DNA of 24,531 bases from an uncultured Campylobacter sp. (GTDB taxonomy: Bacteria > Campylobacterota > Campylobacteria > Campylobacterales > Campylobacteraceae): assembly GCF_905373215.1 (NCBI RefSeq), contig NZ_CAJPRT010000023.1, positions 1 to 24,531 on the forward strand, in the 5' to 3' direction. Both the position numbers and the translations under genes were made by a program. The notes under the pieces were generated by a model that was not told the DNA's origin, searched no databases, and saw nothing but the letters and a program-made list of their open reading frames with translations. Shown one piece after another: positions 14,869 through 22,052 of this stretch (the first letter of the stretch is position 1; each line of letters opens with the position of its first letter).

Positions 14869-15648
14869 GTGAGATCTCTTTTTTCTGGTGAAATTTGCGT
14901 CGCTGCGGATAAATTTAAATTTACGCTTGGGCAGGGCTTTGAAATTTTATTTTCGCGCGTTTTGCTTGGCGATGTAAAATTTCCAGCGAATTCTGCGGCT
15001 AAAATTTTACGGGGTAGAATTTTGTCGTTTTGCACCCGCGCACAGTCTGCGTCTCGGGGTTTGGTTAAAACTTTACGGAGCAAAATTTCGCCGAGTAAAA
15101 TTTTAAGTAACGAAGCTCTGCTGCGTGAAATTTTGCTCGGTAGAAATCCGCCCTTAGTAGCTTCGAGCCGTAAAATTTCATATCCATGGTTTTGCGAGCG
15201 TAAAATACCAGCACGCAAAATTTCGTTTTTTGAAATTCTGCAAACCCTGCCTTTTAAAATTTCACAGGCTCTGTTTTACCGCGAGAGCACCGCACCGAGA
15301 TCGCTCGGAGCCTTAAATTTTGCATTGCAAAATCCGCTCGCCGCTCCTGCAATTGTAGCAAGCGAAAATTCTTGCGCCGTGCGAGCCGTAAAATTTATCA
15401 AATTTATTGGTTCCGTAAGCGGTTCCGAGACCGCTCCGAGTCTTGCGCTAACAGCCGCCGCAAATAGGACGCAAGCTGCGAGTTTTACAGCCGCAAATTT
15501 TATCGCGACTAAAGCTGTAAAAGCAAGACCTGTAGTAATCAAAGCGATTATCGCAAAGGTTGCAAATGCCTTAAATTTAGCCACTTCGCGCGTTTTTGCG
15601 CGTCTAAAAAACAGGGGCGATTTAAAGGAGGCGAGCCGTGCATATTAG
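14869..15648 (+). CDS. Uncertain 259-codon frame filling the nikK-nikM gap, RAATTY-dense
   Basis: Nik genes are usually tightly packed, but 781 bases separate nikK from nikM. One frame spans the whole gap. It runs from GTG at 14869, 12 bases after the nikK stop and with GGAG seven bases before it, to a stop overlapping the nikM start by 11 bases. The product is low-complexity, with recurrent Lys/Arg-Ile units (AKILRGRIL, SKISPSKIL, REILLGRN, RKISF). The DNA holds 21 RAATTY sites, and between about 14995 and 15265 nearly all lie in one phase (AAA-ATT). In size and placement it parallels the serS-nadD block. There is also an antisense frame over part of it (15276-15584), so coding is far from certain. 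No domain is recognised. Confidence 0.35.
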   Translation: MRSLFSGEICVAADKFKFTLGQGFEILFSRVLLGDVKFPANSAAKILRGRILSFCTRAQSASRGLVKTLRSKISPSKILSNEALLREILLGRNPPLVASSRKISYPWFCERKIPARKISFFEILQTLPFKISQALFYRESTAPRSLGALNFALQNPLAAPAIVASENSCAVRAVKFIKFIGSVSGSETAPSLALTAAANRTQAASFTAANFIATKAVKARPVVIKAIIAKVANALNLATSRVFARLKNRGDLKEASRAY

Positions 15649-16237
15649 CGAAGGAGTTTTGAGCGCGCCCGTGCTGCTAGCTGGCTGGGCGGTTACGGCG
15701 CCTGCCGTGGCGGCGATTTTATGGCGCGTAAGGCAGTCTGAAATCCCGAGGATTGCATGTTTTAGCGCGCTATTTTTCGTCGCATCTTTTGTGCACCTGC
15801 CCGTAGGCGTCAGCTCCATGCATTTGATGCTAAGCGGGCTCGTGGGCGCGTTTTTGGGCTCGCGCGCGATCTTGGCGATTTTCGTCGCGCTATTTTTGCA
15901 AGGGGTATTTTTCGGCTTCGGGGGGCTTAGCGTGCTCGGCGTAAATACCACAGTCATCGGCTTTCCAGCGGTTTTGGGTGGGCTCTTTGCCGCCGCCGCA
16001 AAAGCGCAAGAGCTAAAAGCGCGCACGCAAAAAATTTATCTATTTTTGGCGGGCTTAGTGCCGATCGTCTGCTCGATGCTGCTTCTTGATCTCGTGCTTT
16101 TCATCAGCGGACGGGAGTTTTTTGCTATTGCGACGCTTATCTCGCTCGAAGGTGCGGCTCTAGCTGTTTTGGAAGGGATCATCACCCTTTTTGCGCTTAG
16201 CTTTATTGCGAAATTTTACGGCGGACAGAGGCGATGA
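15638..16237 (+). CDS. nikM: NikM, substrate-binding membrane component (CbiM family) of ECF nickel transporter
   Basis: A 199-residue membrane protein with about six hydrophobic segments. It starts GTG-CAT, giving MHISEG. The N-terminal Met-His is the nickel-binding element typical of CbiM/NikM S-components. Other candidate ligands, His53 (FVHLPVG) and His62 (SSMHLMLSG), are in place. FGFGGLSVLGVNTT and a conserved Pro-rich GFPAVLGG loop follow. The start is fixed by a near-perfect AAAGGAGG ribosome site at 15624-15631. It overlaps nikL by four bases (ATGA). It recognises Ni(II) (or Co(II)) and hands it through the membrane with NikL, NikQ and NikO. Confidence 0.93.
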   Translation: MHISEGVLSAPVLLAGWAVTAPAVAAILWRVRQSEIPRIACFSALFFVASFVHLPVGVSSMHLMLSGLVGAFLGSRAILAIFVALFLQGVFFGFGGLSVLGVNTTVIGFPAVLGGLFAAAAKAQELKARTQKIYLFLAGLVPIVCSMLLLDLVLFISGREFFAIATLISLEGAALAVLEGIITLFALSFIAKFYGGQRR

Positions 16238-16875
16238 GAACGCTATTTTTCTTAGCGGTTTTGAGCTCCTTCGCATTTTCGCATGCGCTTCATCTTTTTG
16301 CGACTCAAGAGGGCGATAGAGTGGCGATTTATAGCTATTTTTATAAAAATTCTCCCTGCATGGAGTGCGAAGTTTTAATTAGTGCGGACGGGCGCGAAAT
16401 TTTGCGCACTAGGACCGATAAAGAGGGACTTGCGAGTATAAAGATCCCGGCTAAAAATTTTACTATTCAAATTTACGGAGGTGCAGGGCACGGCGCGCAG
16501 ATGGAATTTAGTGCCGAGAACTTTACGCCGCAGAATTCCGGTGATCCTGAAAATTCCACGCCACAAAATTCTAACGTTTCTGAAAATCCTGTGCCGCAAA
16601 ATTTGAACGCCGCTAAAAATTCCGCGGCTAAAGACAGCGCGCCCGAAAATATCGCGCCGAAAGCTAGTACGCCTGAAAATAAAATTTCAAGCGTTTCCGA
16701 GCCTTTGGAAAATTCCGCCTCGCAAAGCATCTTGCTAAAAGAAAGTCCTAAGAGCGATATTAGGAGCATGGCGTTTCAAAGCCAGTCCGCAGAGGCGCCT
16801 AAAATCGCGCTTTGTTTGGTCTTAATTTTCGGCTTTTTTGGCTTAATGTGGCTAGCGAAAAGAGCGCGCAAATGA
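16234..16875 (+). CDS. nikL: NikL accessory component of ECF nickel transporter, with low-complexity insert
   Basis: A 213-residue protein with signal peptide 1-16 (LSSFAFS), then HALHLFATQEGDRVAIYSYF, the NikL/CbiL-like start of the periplasmic domain, with a pair of Cys in PCMECEV. Residues of about 96-175 are a low-complexity insert rich in Pro, Gln, Asn, Ser, Glu and Ala. It has repeated PQNS/PENS units on DNA that again carries RAATTY. A C-terminal transmembrane helix (IALCLVLIFGFFGLMWLA) ends in basic residues, so the protein is anchored facing the periplasm. It overlaps nikM and nikQ by four bases each. NikL supports NikM in transport; the insert is unlikely to be needed for that. Confidence 0.85.
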   Translation: MRTLFFLAVLSSFAFSHALHLFATQEGDRVAIYSYFYKNSPCMECEVLISADGREILRTRTDKEGLASIKIPAKNFTIQIYGGAGHGAQMEFSAENFTPQNSGDPENSTPQNSNVSENPVPQNLNAAKNSAAKDSAPENIAPKASTPENKISSVSEPLENSASQSILLKESPKSDIRSMAFQSQSAEAPKIALCLVLIFGFFGLMWLAKRARK

Positions 16876-17519
16876 GCCCCGCCGTATCACTGCTCGCGTT
16901 TTTCATCTTCAGCTTCGGCGTCGGACTTAGCGGGCAGCTTTACGCGGCGTTTTTTGCCCCGCCGCTACTTCTTTTTGCGCTTAAAATTTCGATTGCGCGT
17001 GCGGTCTGCACAAGGCTTGCGGTATTAAATATCTTTGCGATTTTAAGCGCGTTAAGCCCCGCCATAGTCGGCAACTACGAGCTTGCGGGCGTGATATTTT
17101 TACGCGCAAATTTGATAATGGTATTTGCGATTTTGCTATTTTACGGCAAAGACGAATATTTTTTCGCGCGCGGATTTTACGGGCTCGGGCTCGGCGAAAA
17201 GCTAAGCTCTTTGGTGTATTGCTGCGGGCGATTCGTAAATTTTTTACGTTCGGATTTAGCGAGACTGCAAGCACTTTTGCGAATGCGCGGATTTGTGGGG
17301 ACGAGCGGAATTTTCACCTATAAAATTTATGCGAATTTGATCGGGATTTTAGCGATTTCGGCGCTTGAGCAAGCAAGAAATTTAAGCCTGGTGATGAGCG
17401 CGCGAGGATTTTGCGGTAGGCTATTTTACGAACGTCGCGAAGGCTTGAGGGTCTCGGAGGCCTCGTTTTTGGCGTTCGTGCTGGCGTGCGTATCTATTAA
17501 AATCGGAGCTATCTTATGA
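16872..17519 (+). CDS. nikQ: NikQ, energy-coupling transmembrane protein (CbiQ family)
   Basis: A 215-residue membrane protein. I start it at ATG 16872 (MSPAVSLLAFFIFSFG) because it overlaps the nikL stop as ATGA. The same frame is open 60 bases further upstream but would intrude into nikL. It has four to five hydrophobic segments and the two cytoplasmic Ala-Arg-Gly-type coupling motifs of T-components: ALLRMRGF around residue 137 and VMSARGF around residue 176. These contact the NikO ATPase. It transmits ATP hydrolysis to the NikM/NikL part. It overlaps nikO by four bases. Confidence 0.92.
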   Translation: MSPAVSLLAFFIFSFGVGLSGQLYAAFFAPPLLLFALKISIARAVCTRLAVLNIFAILSALSPAIVGNYELAGVIFLRANLIMVFAILLFYGKDEYFFARGFYGLGLGEKLSSLVYCCGRFVNFLRSDLARLQALLRMRGFVGTSGIFTYKIYANLIGILAISALEQARNLSLVMSARGFCGRLFYERREGLRVSEASFLAFVLACVSIKIGAIL

Positions 17520-18292
17520 GCTGTTCGCTTAAGGCGCTGGATTTAAGCGCCACAAATGGCGAGCGAGAAATTTTTCGCGGCGTAAATTTGAGCGTAGGGC
17601 ATAAGGAAAAAGTGGCGATCTTGGGCGCGAACGGGCAGGGCAAGACGAGCCTGCTTCAAATTTTAGGCGGCCTAAGGCAATGGGGCGAGGGCGAAATCGA
17701 ACTTTTCGGCGAGAAGCTCGAGTGCGCGGAGGATTTTGTAAAATTTCGCCACGAGATCGGGTTTTTATTTCAAAACAGCGACGATCAATTTTTGTGCGCG
17801 AGCGTGTTTGAGGACGTCGCATTTAGCCTGCGTGCGCAAAATGAGCGGCTAAAACGAGCGCAAAATGCGGAGCAAAAACGTGGAATTTTTTCTAAATTTT
17901 TTGGTCGTAAGGCGCAAATTTTAAGACAGGGCAGCGAAAACGACCATCTAAAAAAGCTTGAAATTTTAAGCGAAGAGCAGATCGAGCGCAAGGCGCTGGA
18001 GACGCTGCGACGCTTGGGAATCGAGCATCTACGCGAGCGGGTGCCATTTCATCTAAGCGGCGGCGAGAAAAAGCTGGTGGCGCTTGCGGGCGCACTGGTG
18101 TGCGAGCCTAGGATACTGCTACTGGACGAGCCTACGACGGCGCTTGATGAGGCGATGCAGGAGCGCGTGGCGGGGATTTTGGCGGGGCTTGACGTAAGCG
18201 AAATCATCGTCTCGCACGATAAAAGCTTCATCGATAAAATCGCGGATAAAATCTATTATTTGAAATCTAACGGGCTGTATGAAAGCCCATGA
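17516..18292 (+). CDS. nikO: NikO, ATPase of ECF nickel transporter
   Basis: A 258-residue ABC ATPase. The Walker A motif is GANGQGKT (37-44), the Q-loop FLFQNSDDQF (around 84), the signature LSGGE (180-184), Walker B ILLLDEP (200-206) and the H-loop SHDKS (His234). The QNSDDQF form is characteristic of cobalt/nickel ECF ATPases (CbiO family). An unusual charged segment at about 112-150 (RAQNAEQKRGIFSKFF, then a KLEILSEEQ helix) lengthens the helical subdomain. It overlaps nikQ by four bases and is the last gene of the operon. It powers nickel import, presumably for nickel enzymes such as hydrogenase or urease elsewhere in the genome. Confidence 0.95.
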   Translation: MSCSLKALDLSATNGEREIFRGVNLSVGHKEKVAILGANGQGKTSLLQILGGLRQWGEGEIELFGEKLECAEDFVKFRHEIGFLFQNSDDQFLCASVFEDVAFSLRAQNERLKRAQNAEQKRGIFSKFFGRKAQILRQGSENDHLKKLEILSEEQIERKALETLRRLGIEHLRERVPFHLSGGEKKLVALAGALVCEPRILLLDEPTTALDEAMQERVAGILAGLDVSEIIVSHDKSFIDKIADKIYYLKSNGLYESP

Positions 18293-18347
18293 TAAAATCA
18301 TAGATAAATTTATCGTTTAAAATCAAGAGGCTTGTATAAGTCCATAA

Positions 18348-18424
18348 TGGCGACCCTTGCGGGATTTGAACCACGCGTTTTCGCACTGAGAATGCAACGT
18401 CCTGAGCCACTAGACGAAAAGGTC
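18348..18424 (-). tRNA. tRNA-Glu (anticodon CUC), with bulged T stem
   Basis: Reading leftward, the acceptor stem GACCTTT/AAGGGTC has one G-U pair and is followed by G73 and an encoded CCA. The D arm is GTCT/GGAC. The anticodon stem is TTGCA/TGCGA around the loop TTCTCAG, giving CUC (Glu, GAG codons). The T arm is GCG-T-GG TTCAAAT CCCGC, with one extra T bulged in the stem. Total length is 77 bases. It has a TATAAT box just upstream. It is convergent with nikO and borders the AT-rich island. Confidence 0.85.
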
Positions 18425-18434
18425 AAGAAGCCGC

Positions 18435-18440
18435 ATTATA
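18435..18440 (-). promoter_or_regulatory. -10 box of tRNA-Glu
   Basis: Read leftward, CGCTATAATGCGG places a perfect TATAAT ten bases before the mature tRNA 5' end. TTTTTGTCG lies further upstream but there is no clear -35. Confidence 0.6.
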
Positions 18441-18632
18441 GCGACAAAAACAAAATTTTAGATAAAGATACAAAATAAAGCGCAGAATAGCGGTTTGATA
18501 TCCTTGCGGTTAAATTTCGATATGTGTGATGAGTAAAAAATCACTAAGCCTATGCAGCAAAAATTTTATATATTAAGTAAATTACTTATAAATTTCTATT
18601 AAAAAACCATCATAATTTTAAGTCAAAATTTA

Positions 18633-18677
18633 AGAGAGAGAGAGTATCATTTACCTTAAATTTAATTTTAAGGATTT
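18633..18677 (+). promoter_or_regulatory. Leader of the darT-like operon: (AG)6 tract and inverted repeat over the ribosome site
   Basis: A perfect (AG)6 run at 18633-18644 is followed by TATCAT, a possible -10. Then comes the inverted repeat CCTTAAA (18654-18660) TTTAAT TTTAAGG (18667-18673). The AAGGA ribosome site lies in its right arm, seven bases before the ATG. This could be an autoregulatory operator or an RNA hairpin hiding the ribosome site. Confidence 0.4.
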
Positions 18678-18680
18678 GTT

Positions 18681-19380
18681 ATGTATTCCAGTCTAGACGC
18701 CGCTATTGCGAATATAAAGAAATTTTCGCGTTGCAAAAATTTTCACTATCCAAATATCCCTAAATCTAGTAATATCACAGACTTTAAATCAGAGCCTAAA
18801 TTTAATTTGAGCAAGGATGAAAATTACCAAGAAGCTCGAGCTTTTATTAAAGACAATTTTGAATACGAGGATAAATACTACGATTTTATCCATTTAACAA
18901 AACTTTCAAATTTAAGCTCTATTATAAAAATGAGTGGAATTTTTTGTATGAACTATTTAAAAAATAATGGCATAGGACCAAATTTATTAACTAACGAGCT
19001 ATCCAATGAGCTAGATAATAGACGCAATTTAGGGGATTATGTGCATTTATCTGTCATAGGCGATAAATTGTATGCTTAACACTTTTATCGATAGGCATAA
19101 AAATGAAAACCTTGCTATTATTTTAATATCTCCGATCGTGTTATTTTATCATGCCTTTATTATGAGTGATCAAAACGCCACGGCAAATGCAGCGCATATT
19201 GGAAGGTATAGCACTATCAAAAACTATTTAAATTTTATAAGTCTTTATTCTATACAAGAATTTCCGTCATACGACGTAGCTCAAAATAGTTTATACAAAA
19301 TTTCACAAGCTGAAGTTATGATTTACGAAAAGATTCCGCTAAAATTTATAAGCGAAATAATACCGCTAGTTAGGAGTTAG
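18681..19380 (+). pseudogene. DarT-like (DUF4433) DNA ADP-ribosyltransferase toxin, frameshifted
   Basis: Two frames make one protein. The first (18681-19079, 132 codons) has a 70-residue N-terminal extension and then DFIHLTKLSNLSSIIKMSGI and LDNRRNLGDYVHLSVIGDK. These are the NAD-binding His/Arg region of DarT-type enzymes. The second (19072-19380, 102 codons) continues with MLNTF, LAIILISPIVLFYHAFIMSD, QNATANAAHIG and QAEVMIYEKIPLKFI, which includes a probable catalytic Glu. DarT homologues read through this point (DYVxLSF..HPML-like). Here the bases AAATTGTATG hold one base too many, so the toxin is split just after GDK. DarT enzymes ADP-ribosylate DNA bases. The GC content is clearly lower than in flanking genes, suggesting transfer. 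It could also be a sequencing error. Confidence 0.7.
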
Positions 19381-19383
19381 AAA

Positions 19384-20066
19384 ATGCATGCTATTAGACC
19401 GATTTTTTATGCGATAGATAAGAGTCCTTTTGTAAAAAGCGTAGATATAAAATTTGAATTTTTTAGCGGCTTTGCGTTATCTCAAAAGATAAAATCAATA
19501 GATAGTCTTTTAAATAGTGCTAAAAGAGAGCTTAAAAGCGAAAAAATTTTAGAAATTAGCAATGCTTCACCAAGCCCTTTAGGCAGAGCATTAAGCGCTT
19601 TTAATTTAAAGCTTCGTTAAAAGATGAAGATCAAAATTTAATAGAAGCTAGCGTTGAACGGTTTTTTCAAGGCTCAAAATTTTTTGAGCGAGGCGGTCCC
19701 TTTGAAGAGATTATTTTTAGTGCTAAAGTTCATCCTAAAAAATATTCGCCGTTAAAAAATAGCGGAAATTTTTGTGGATTTGAGCTTTTCGGTGAACGTT
19801 TTAGTACCGAGCCAAAAACGTATTTTTATGATTTTTTATATCTAAGCGCTCTAAAACAAAATCCAAATTTAGCGGATGAAGTTTTAAAATATGATTATTT
19901 CAGCGATATAGAATTTAATCCTAAAAAGTCATTTTCCGCTCAATCTCGTGCTGCCGCACTCTTTGTAGCATTAAGCCGAAACGGAATTTTTAAAGAAATT
20001 TTTGCAGATAAGGATACATTTTTTGATTTTTACTGTAAAAATTTTAAAAGAGAAAGTCTATTTTAA
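19384..20066 (+). pseudogene. NADAR-like DarT-associated antitoxin, frameshifted
   Basis: The first part (19384-19620) reads MHAIRPIFYAIDKSPFVKSV, FFSGFALSQKIKSIDSL and LGRALSAFNL, and then stops. The rest is in another frame up to TAA at 20064-20066: ASVERFFQGSKFFERGGPF, KVHPKKYSPLKNSGNFCGFE, EPKTYFYDFLYLSAL, DIEFNPKKSFSAQSRAAALF. The switch fits loss of one A in the run at 19608-19610. The VE..FQ..K pattern and overall layout resemble NADAR-type proteins that accompany DarT1-like toxins and remove ADP-ribose from DNA. AGGAG lies seven bases before the ATG, three bases after the toxin frame. Intact length would be about 227 residues. The family call rests on recalled motifs. Confidence 0.65.
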
Positions 20067-20076
20067 AGGAGAAAAT

Positions 20077-20502
20077 ATGGAGAAATCAACGGCGATTTTT
20101 AGCAGTATAACCGCATTGATATTACTATTCATAGTCCTTACGCTACTTGTACCCAAAAGTAAATCTGAAAATAGCAAAGAATTTATCCCTGAAAAGAAGG
20201 CTGCAATAAAAGAGAAAGTTTCTTTTAACGGAGGGGATATCGAAAGATTATTAAAACTAGTCTTTAGCGGCATAACCGCGATATCGTTATTAACGATAGC
20301 TATTATATTGTTCGGGGTCTGCGTGCATTACGTAGAATACTCTTACAGCTCTGACAAAAAAGTTAGATTTTATTTAGATACAGATGTTTATGTCCCAGAC
20401 ATTCCGACAACGATAAGCATTGATGGGATCGGTCACATAGGGGAAATAGGTTACATAAGAGAAAATATAAACGCAGATGTTACTATAAAAAATCTTAGAT
20501 AG
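20077..20502 (+). CDS. Small two-TM membrane protein in the toxin-antitoxin island
   Basis: A 141-residue protein starting at ATG 20077, ten bases after the antitoxin stop. The start is fixed by AAAGGA at 20065-20070. It has two hydrophobic helices that look like copies of each other: FSSITALILLFIVLTLL (about 8-24) and FSGITAISLLTIAIILFG (about 64-81), each preceded by a charged stretch (ME-K and GGDIERLLKLV). The C-terminal 55 residues are soluble and beta-like (VRFYLDTDVYVPD, TISIDGIGHIGEIG). It is AT-rich like the island. No family is recognised. Its position suggests a passenger or third component of the DarT/NADAR locus, but nothing shows it directly. Confidence 0.65.
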   Translation: MEKSTAIFSSITALILLFIVLTLLVPKSKSENSKEFIPEKKAAIKEKVSFNGGDIERLLKLVFSGITAISLLTIAIILFGVCVHYVEYSYSSDKKVRFYLDTDVYVPDIPTTISIDGIGHIGEIGYIRENINADVTIKNLR

Positions 20503-20558
20503 CCGCTAAAGCATCGAGCTGCATTTACGACGATAAAATTTATAAATTTATCTGGTGA

Positions 20559-20615
20559 TTTTAGAATTTTGCGCGCTTTTGCAGTTGCAAAATGGCTAAT
20601 TGCAAAATTCTAAAA
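20559..20615. repeat. 14-bp perfect inverted repeat with inner hairpin
   Basis: TTTTAGAATTTTGC (20559-20572) is the exact reverse complement of GCAAAATTCTAAAA (20602-20615). Between them is a second hairpin TTTTGC-AGTT-GCAAAA (20577-20592). It sits 57 bases after the last island gene, so it may be a terminator or the end of a mobile element. Neither side has a strong U tract. Confidence 0.55.
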
Positions 20616-20642
20616 TATTTGCGTAAGGGCTCACCGTAAGTT

Positions 20643-20889
20643 TTATTTCAGCATCTTACCCAAAATTTCTGCGCCTTTGTTGATCATATAAAATGAATGA
20701 TAGAAGTGATCGAGCGTTTTAGTAGTCTTCGCGACTGTCTCTCTGCTCTTTACGAGATTAATTTGGCATAATCCATTTTTGCGCTCTTTGAAATAAAACA
20801 GAAGAACGTTGTATAACCATGAATTTTTACTTAAATTTAAGTCAAAAATACGAAATTAAAGATAGGGAAATTTTGCGAGATAGAGCCAT
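20643..20889 (-). pseudogene. Remnant or frameshifted small gene, unknown
   Basis: Leftward, a frame without a usable start reads DLNLSKNSWLYNVLLFYFKE, then RKNGLCQINLVKSRETVAKT, and ends INKGAEILGKMLK with TAA at 20643-20645. Its composition is protein-like. Upstream in another frame is MALSRKISLSLISYF from ATG at 20887-20889. The two join if one T is removed from the T5 run (complement of 20844-20848), giving about 81 residues. No ribosome site or family is recognised. It may be the tail of a lost gene. Confidence 0.35.
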
Positions 20890-20960
20890 GTTTGCGAATT
20901 TTAAGCGCAAAATTCGTGAGCATTGGCGTGAGGTTTAAATTTAATCCAAGGTATCGCGAG

Positions 20961-22001
20961 CTAAAATCCGAGTGCTTTTTGAATCGCGAGCGTCTGGGCT
21001 ACAACGCGCTCTAGCTGCTGCAAATTTAGCATATTCGGCCCATCCGAAAGTGCGTGGGCGGGATCAGGGTGTGTCTCGTAAAAAAAGCCGTCCACGCCCA
21101 CGGCCGCCGCCGCTCGCGCGAGATACGGCACGAAGCGCGAGTCGCCGCCGCTCGTAGCGCCGATACTAGGCATCTGCACGCTGTGCGTCGCGTCGAAAAT
21201 GACCGGCGCAAACTCGCGCATAATCGGCAGCGAGCGCATATCGACGATCAAATTTCCGTAGCCGAAGGTACTGCCGCGCTCGGTGAGCCAGACGCCGTAA
21301 CGGCGCGCCAGATCGTGCATCCCTTCGCTGCTCGGCTGCGGGGCGTTTTGAATAGAATTTACGGCATTCGAAGCATCGCAAGCATAGGCGGAATTTTGCG
21401 CGTCCAATCGTGCACCGCAATAATTTTGCGCGCCTAGCGCCGAAGATCCGCTATTTGTACTGCTTCGAGCGCCGCTTGGCGCGCCGCAAATTTCGGCATC
21501 GTCGGAGCAGACGCTGTTTTGAGCGGCCTTTGTATCGCTAGATGCCGCGCCGCTTTGCGGTGTATAAGCCCGTGCGCTGCGGGTTTGTAGCACCTTTTCG
21601 ACACTGTGTTTCATCGCCTGCGGCGATAAAAACTGACCTTTTTTGATATTTACTACCGCTTGCGTGCTGGCTGCGGCGACGAGAAGGTCGGTTTGGCGGC
21701 ACAAAAAAGCAGGTATTTGCAGCACGTCGGCAACGCGCGCGACGGGCTCTGCCTGGTAGCTTTCGTGGATGTCGGTTAAAATTTTATAGCCGAACTTTTC
21801 CTTTACTTCGGCTAAAATTTCGCAGCCGCGCTCAAGCCCCGGGCCGCGGAAGCTTGAGATGCTGGTGCGGTTGGCTTTATCGAAGCTGCTTTTGAAGTAA
21901 AATTCTACCCCGCTCATTTCGTTAAATTTGCGTAAACTTTCCGCGACTTTCATTATCAGCTCGCGGCTTTCGATCACGCAGGGTCCTGCGATCAATATCA
22001 T
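20961..22001 (-). CDS. kdsA: 3-deoxy-D-manno-octulosonate 8-phosphate synthase with ~85-residue insert
   Basis: KdsA condenses phosphoenolpyruvate and arabinose 5-phosphate to Kdo-8-phosphate for lipopolysaccharide core synthesis. Conserved parts are KSSFDKANRTS, GPGLERG, LTDIHE, QIPAFLCRQTDLL, RGSTFGYGNLIVDMR and DATHSVQ. The likely metal ligands Cys8 (GPCVIES), His273, Glu309 (YETHPDP) and Asp320 (LSDGPNM) place it in the metal-dependent class. Residues of about 141-225 are an Ala/Ser/Asn/Gln/Cys-rich insert (SARAYTPQSGAASSD onward) between the FLSP..M..V.K helix and the YGVWLTERG strand. Family length is about 270-280; here it is 346. AAGGACATTTC precedes the ATG. In C. jejuni kdsA lies just upstream of ribH; here it is separated. 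Confidence 0.95.
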   Translation of the reverse strand: MILIAGPCVIESRELIMKVAESLRKFNEMSGVEFYFKSSFDKANRTSISSFRGPGLERGCEILAEVKEKFGYKILTDIHESYQAEPVARVADVLQIPAFLCRQTDLLVAAASTQAVVNIKKGQFLSPQAMKHSVEKVLQTRSARAYTPQSGAASSDTKAAQNSVCSDDAEICGAPSGARSSTNSGSSALGAQNYCGARLDAQNSAYACDASNAVNSIQNAPQPSSEGMHDLARRYGVWLTERGSTFGYGNLIVDMRSLPIMREFAPVIFDATHSVQMPSIGATSGGDSRFVPYLARAAAAVGVDGFFYETHPDPAHALSDGPNMLNLQQLERVVAQTLAIQKALGF

Positions 22002-22052
22002 GAAATGTCCTTTTTTAAAATTTGCGCGATTTTAGCGAAATTTTACTAACTC

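Larger units (their letters stand above)
20503..20960. other. Stretch between the island and kdsA: inverted repeat and gene remnants
   Basis: No intact gene longer than 40 codons is supported. It holds a large inverted repeat (20559-20615) and a leftward frameshifted remnant (20643-20889), both listed separately. A 39-codon rightward frame (20819-20938, ATG to TAA, charged and helical) overlaps the remnant and has no clear ribosome site. Confidence 0.5.

Noticed and set aside
15276..15584. A leftward 102-codon hydrophobic frame in the nikK-nikM gap
   Set aside because: It has no clear ribosome site, lies antisense within the operon, and its K-F content comes from palindromic AAATTT sites.
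20819..20938. A rightward 39-codon frame, charged and helical
   Set aside because: Plausible composition but no ribosome site, and it conflicts with the leftward remnant; too short to support.
21054..21437. A rightward 127-codon frame within kdsA
   Set aside because: Antisense to conserved KdsA motifs.
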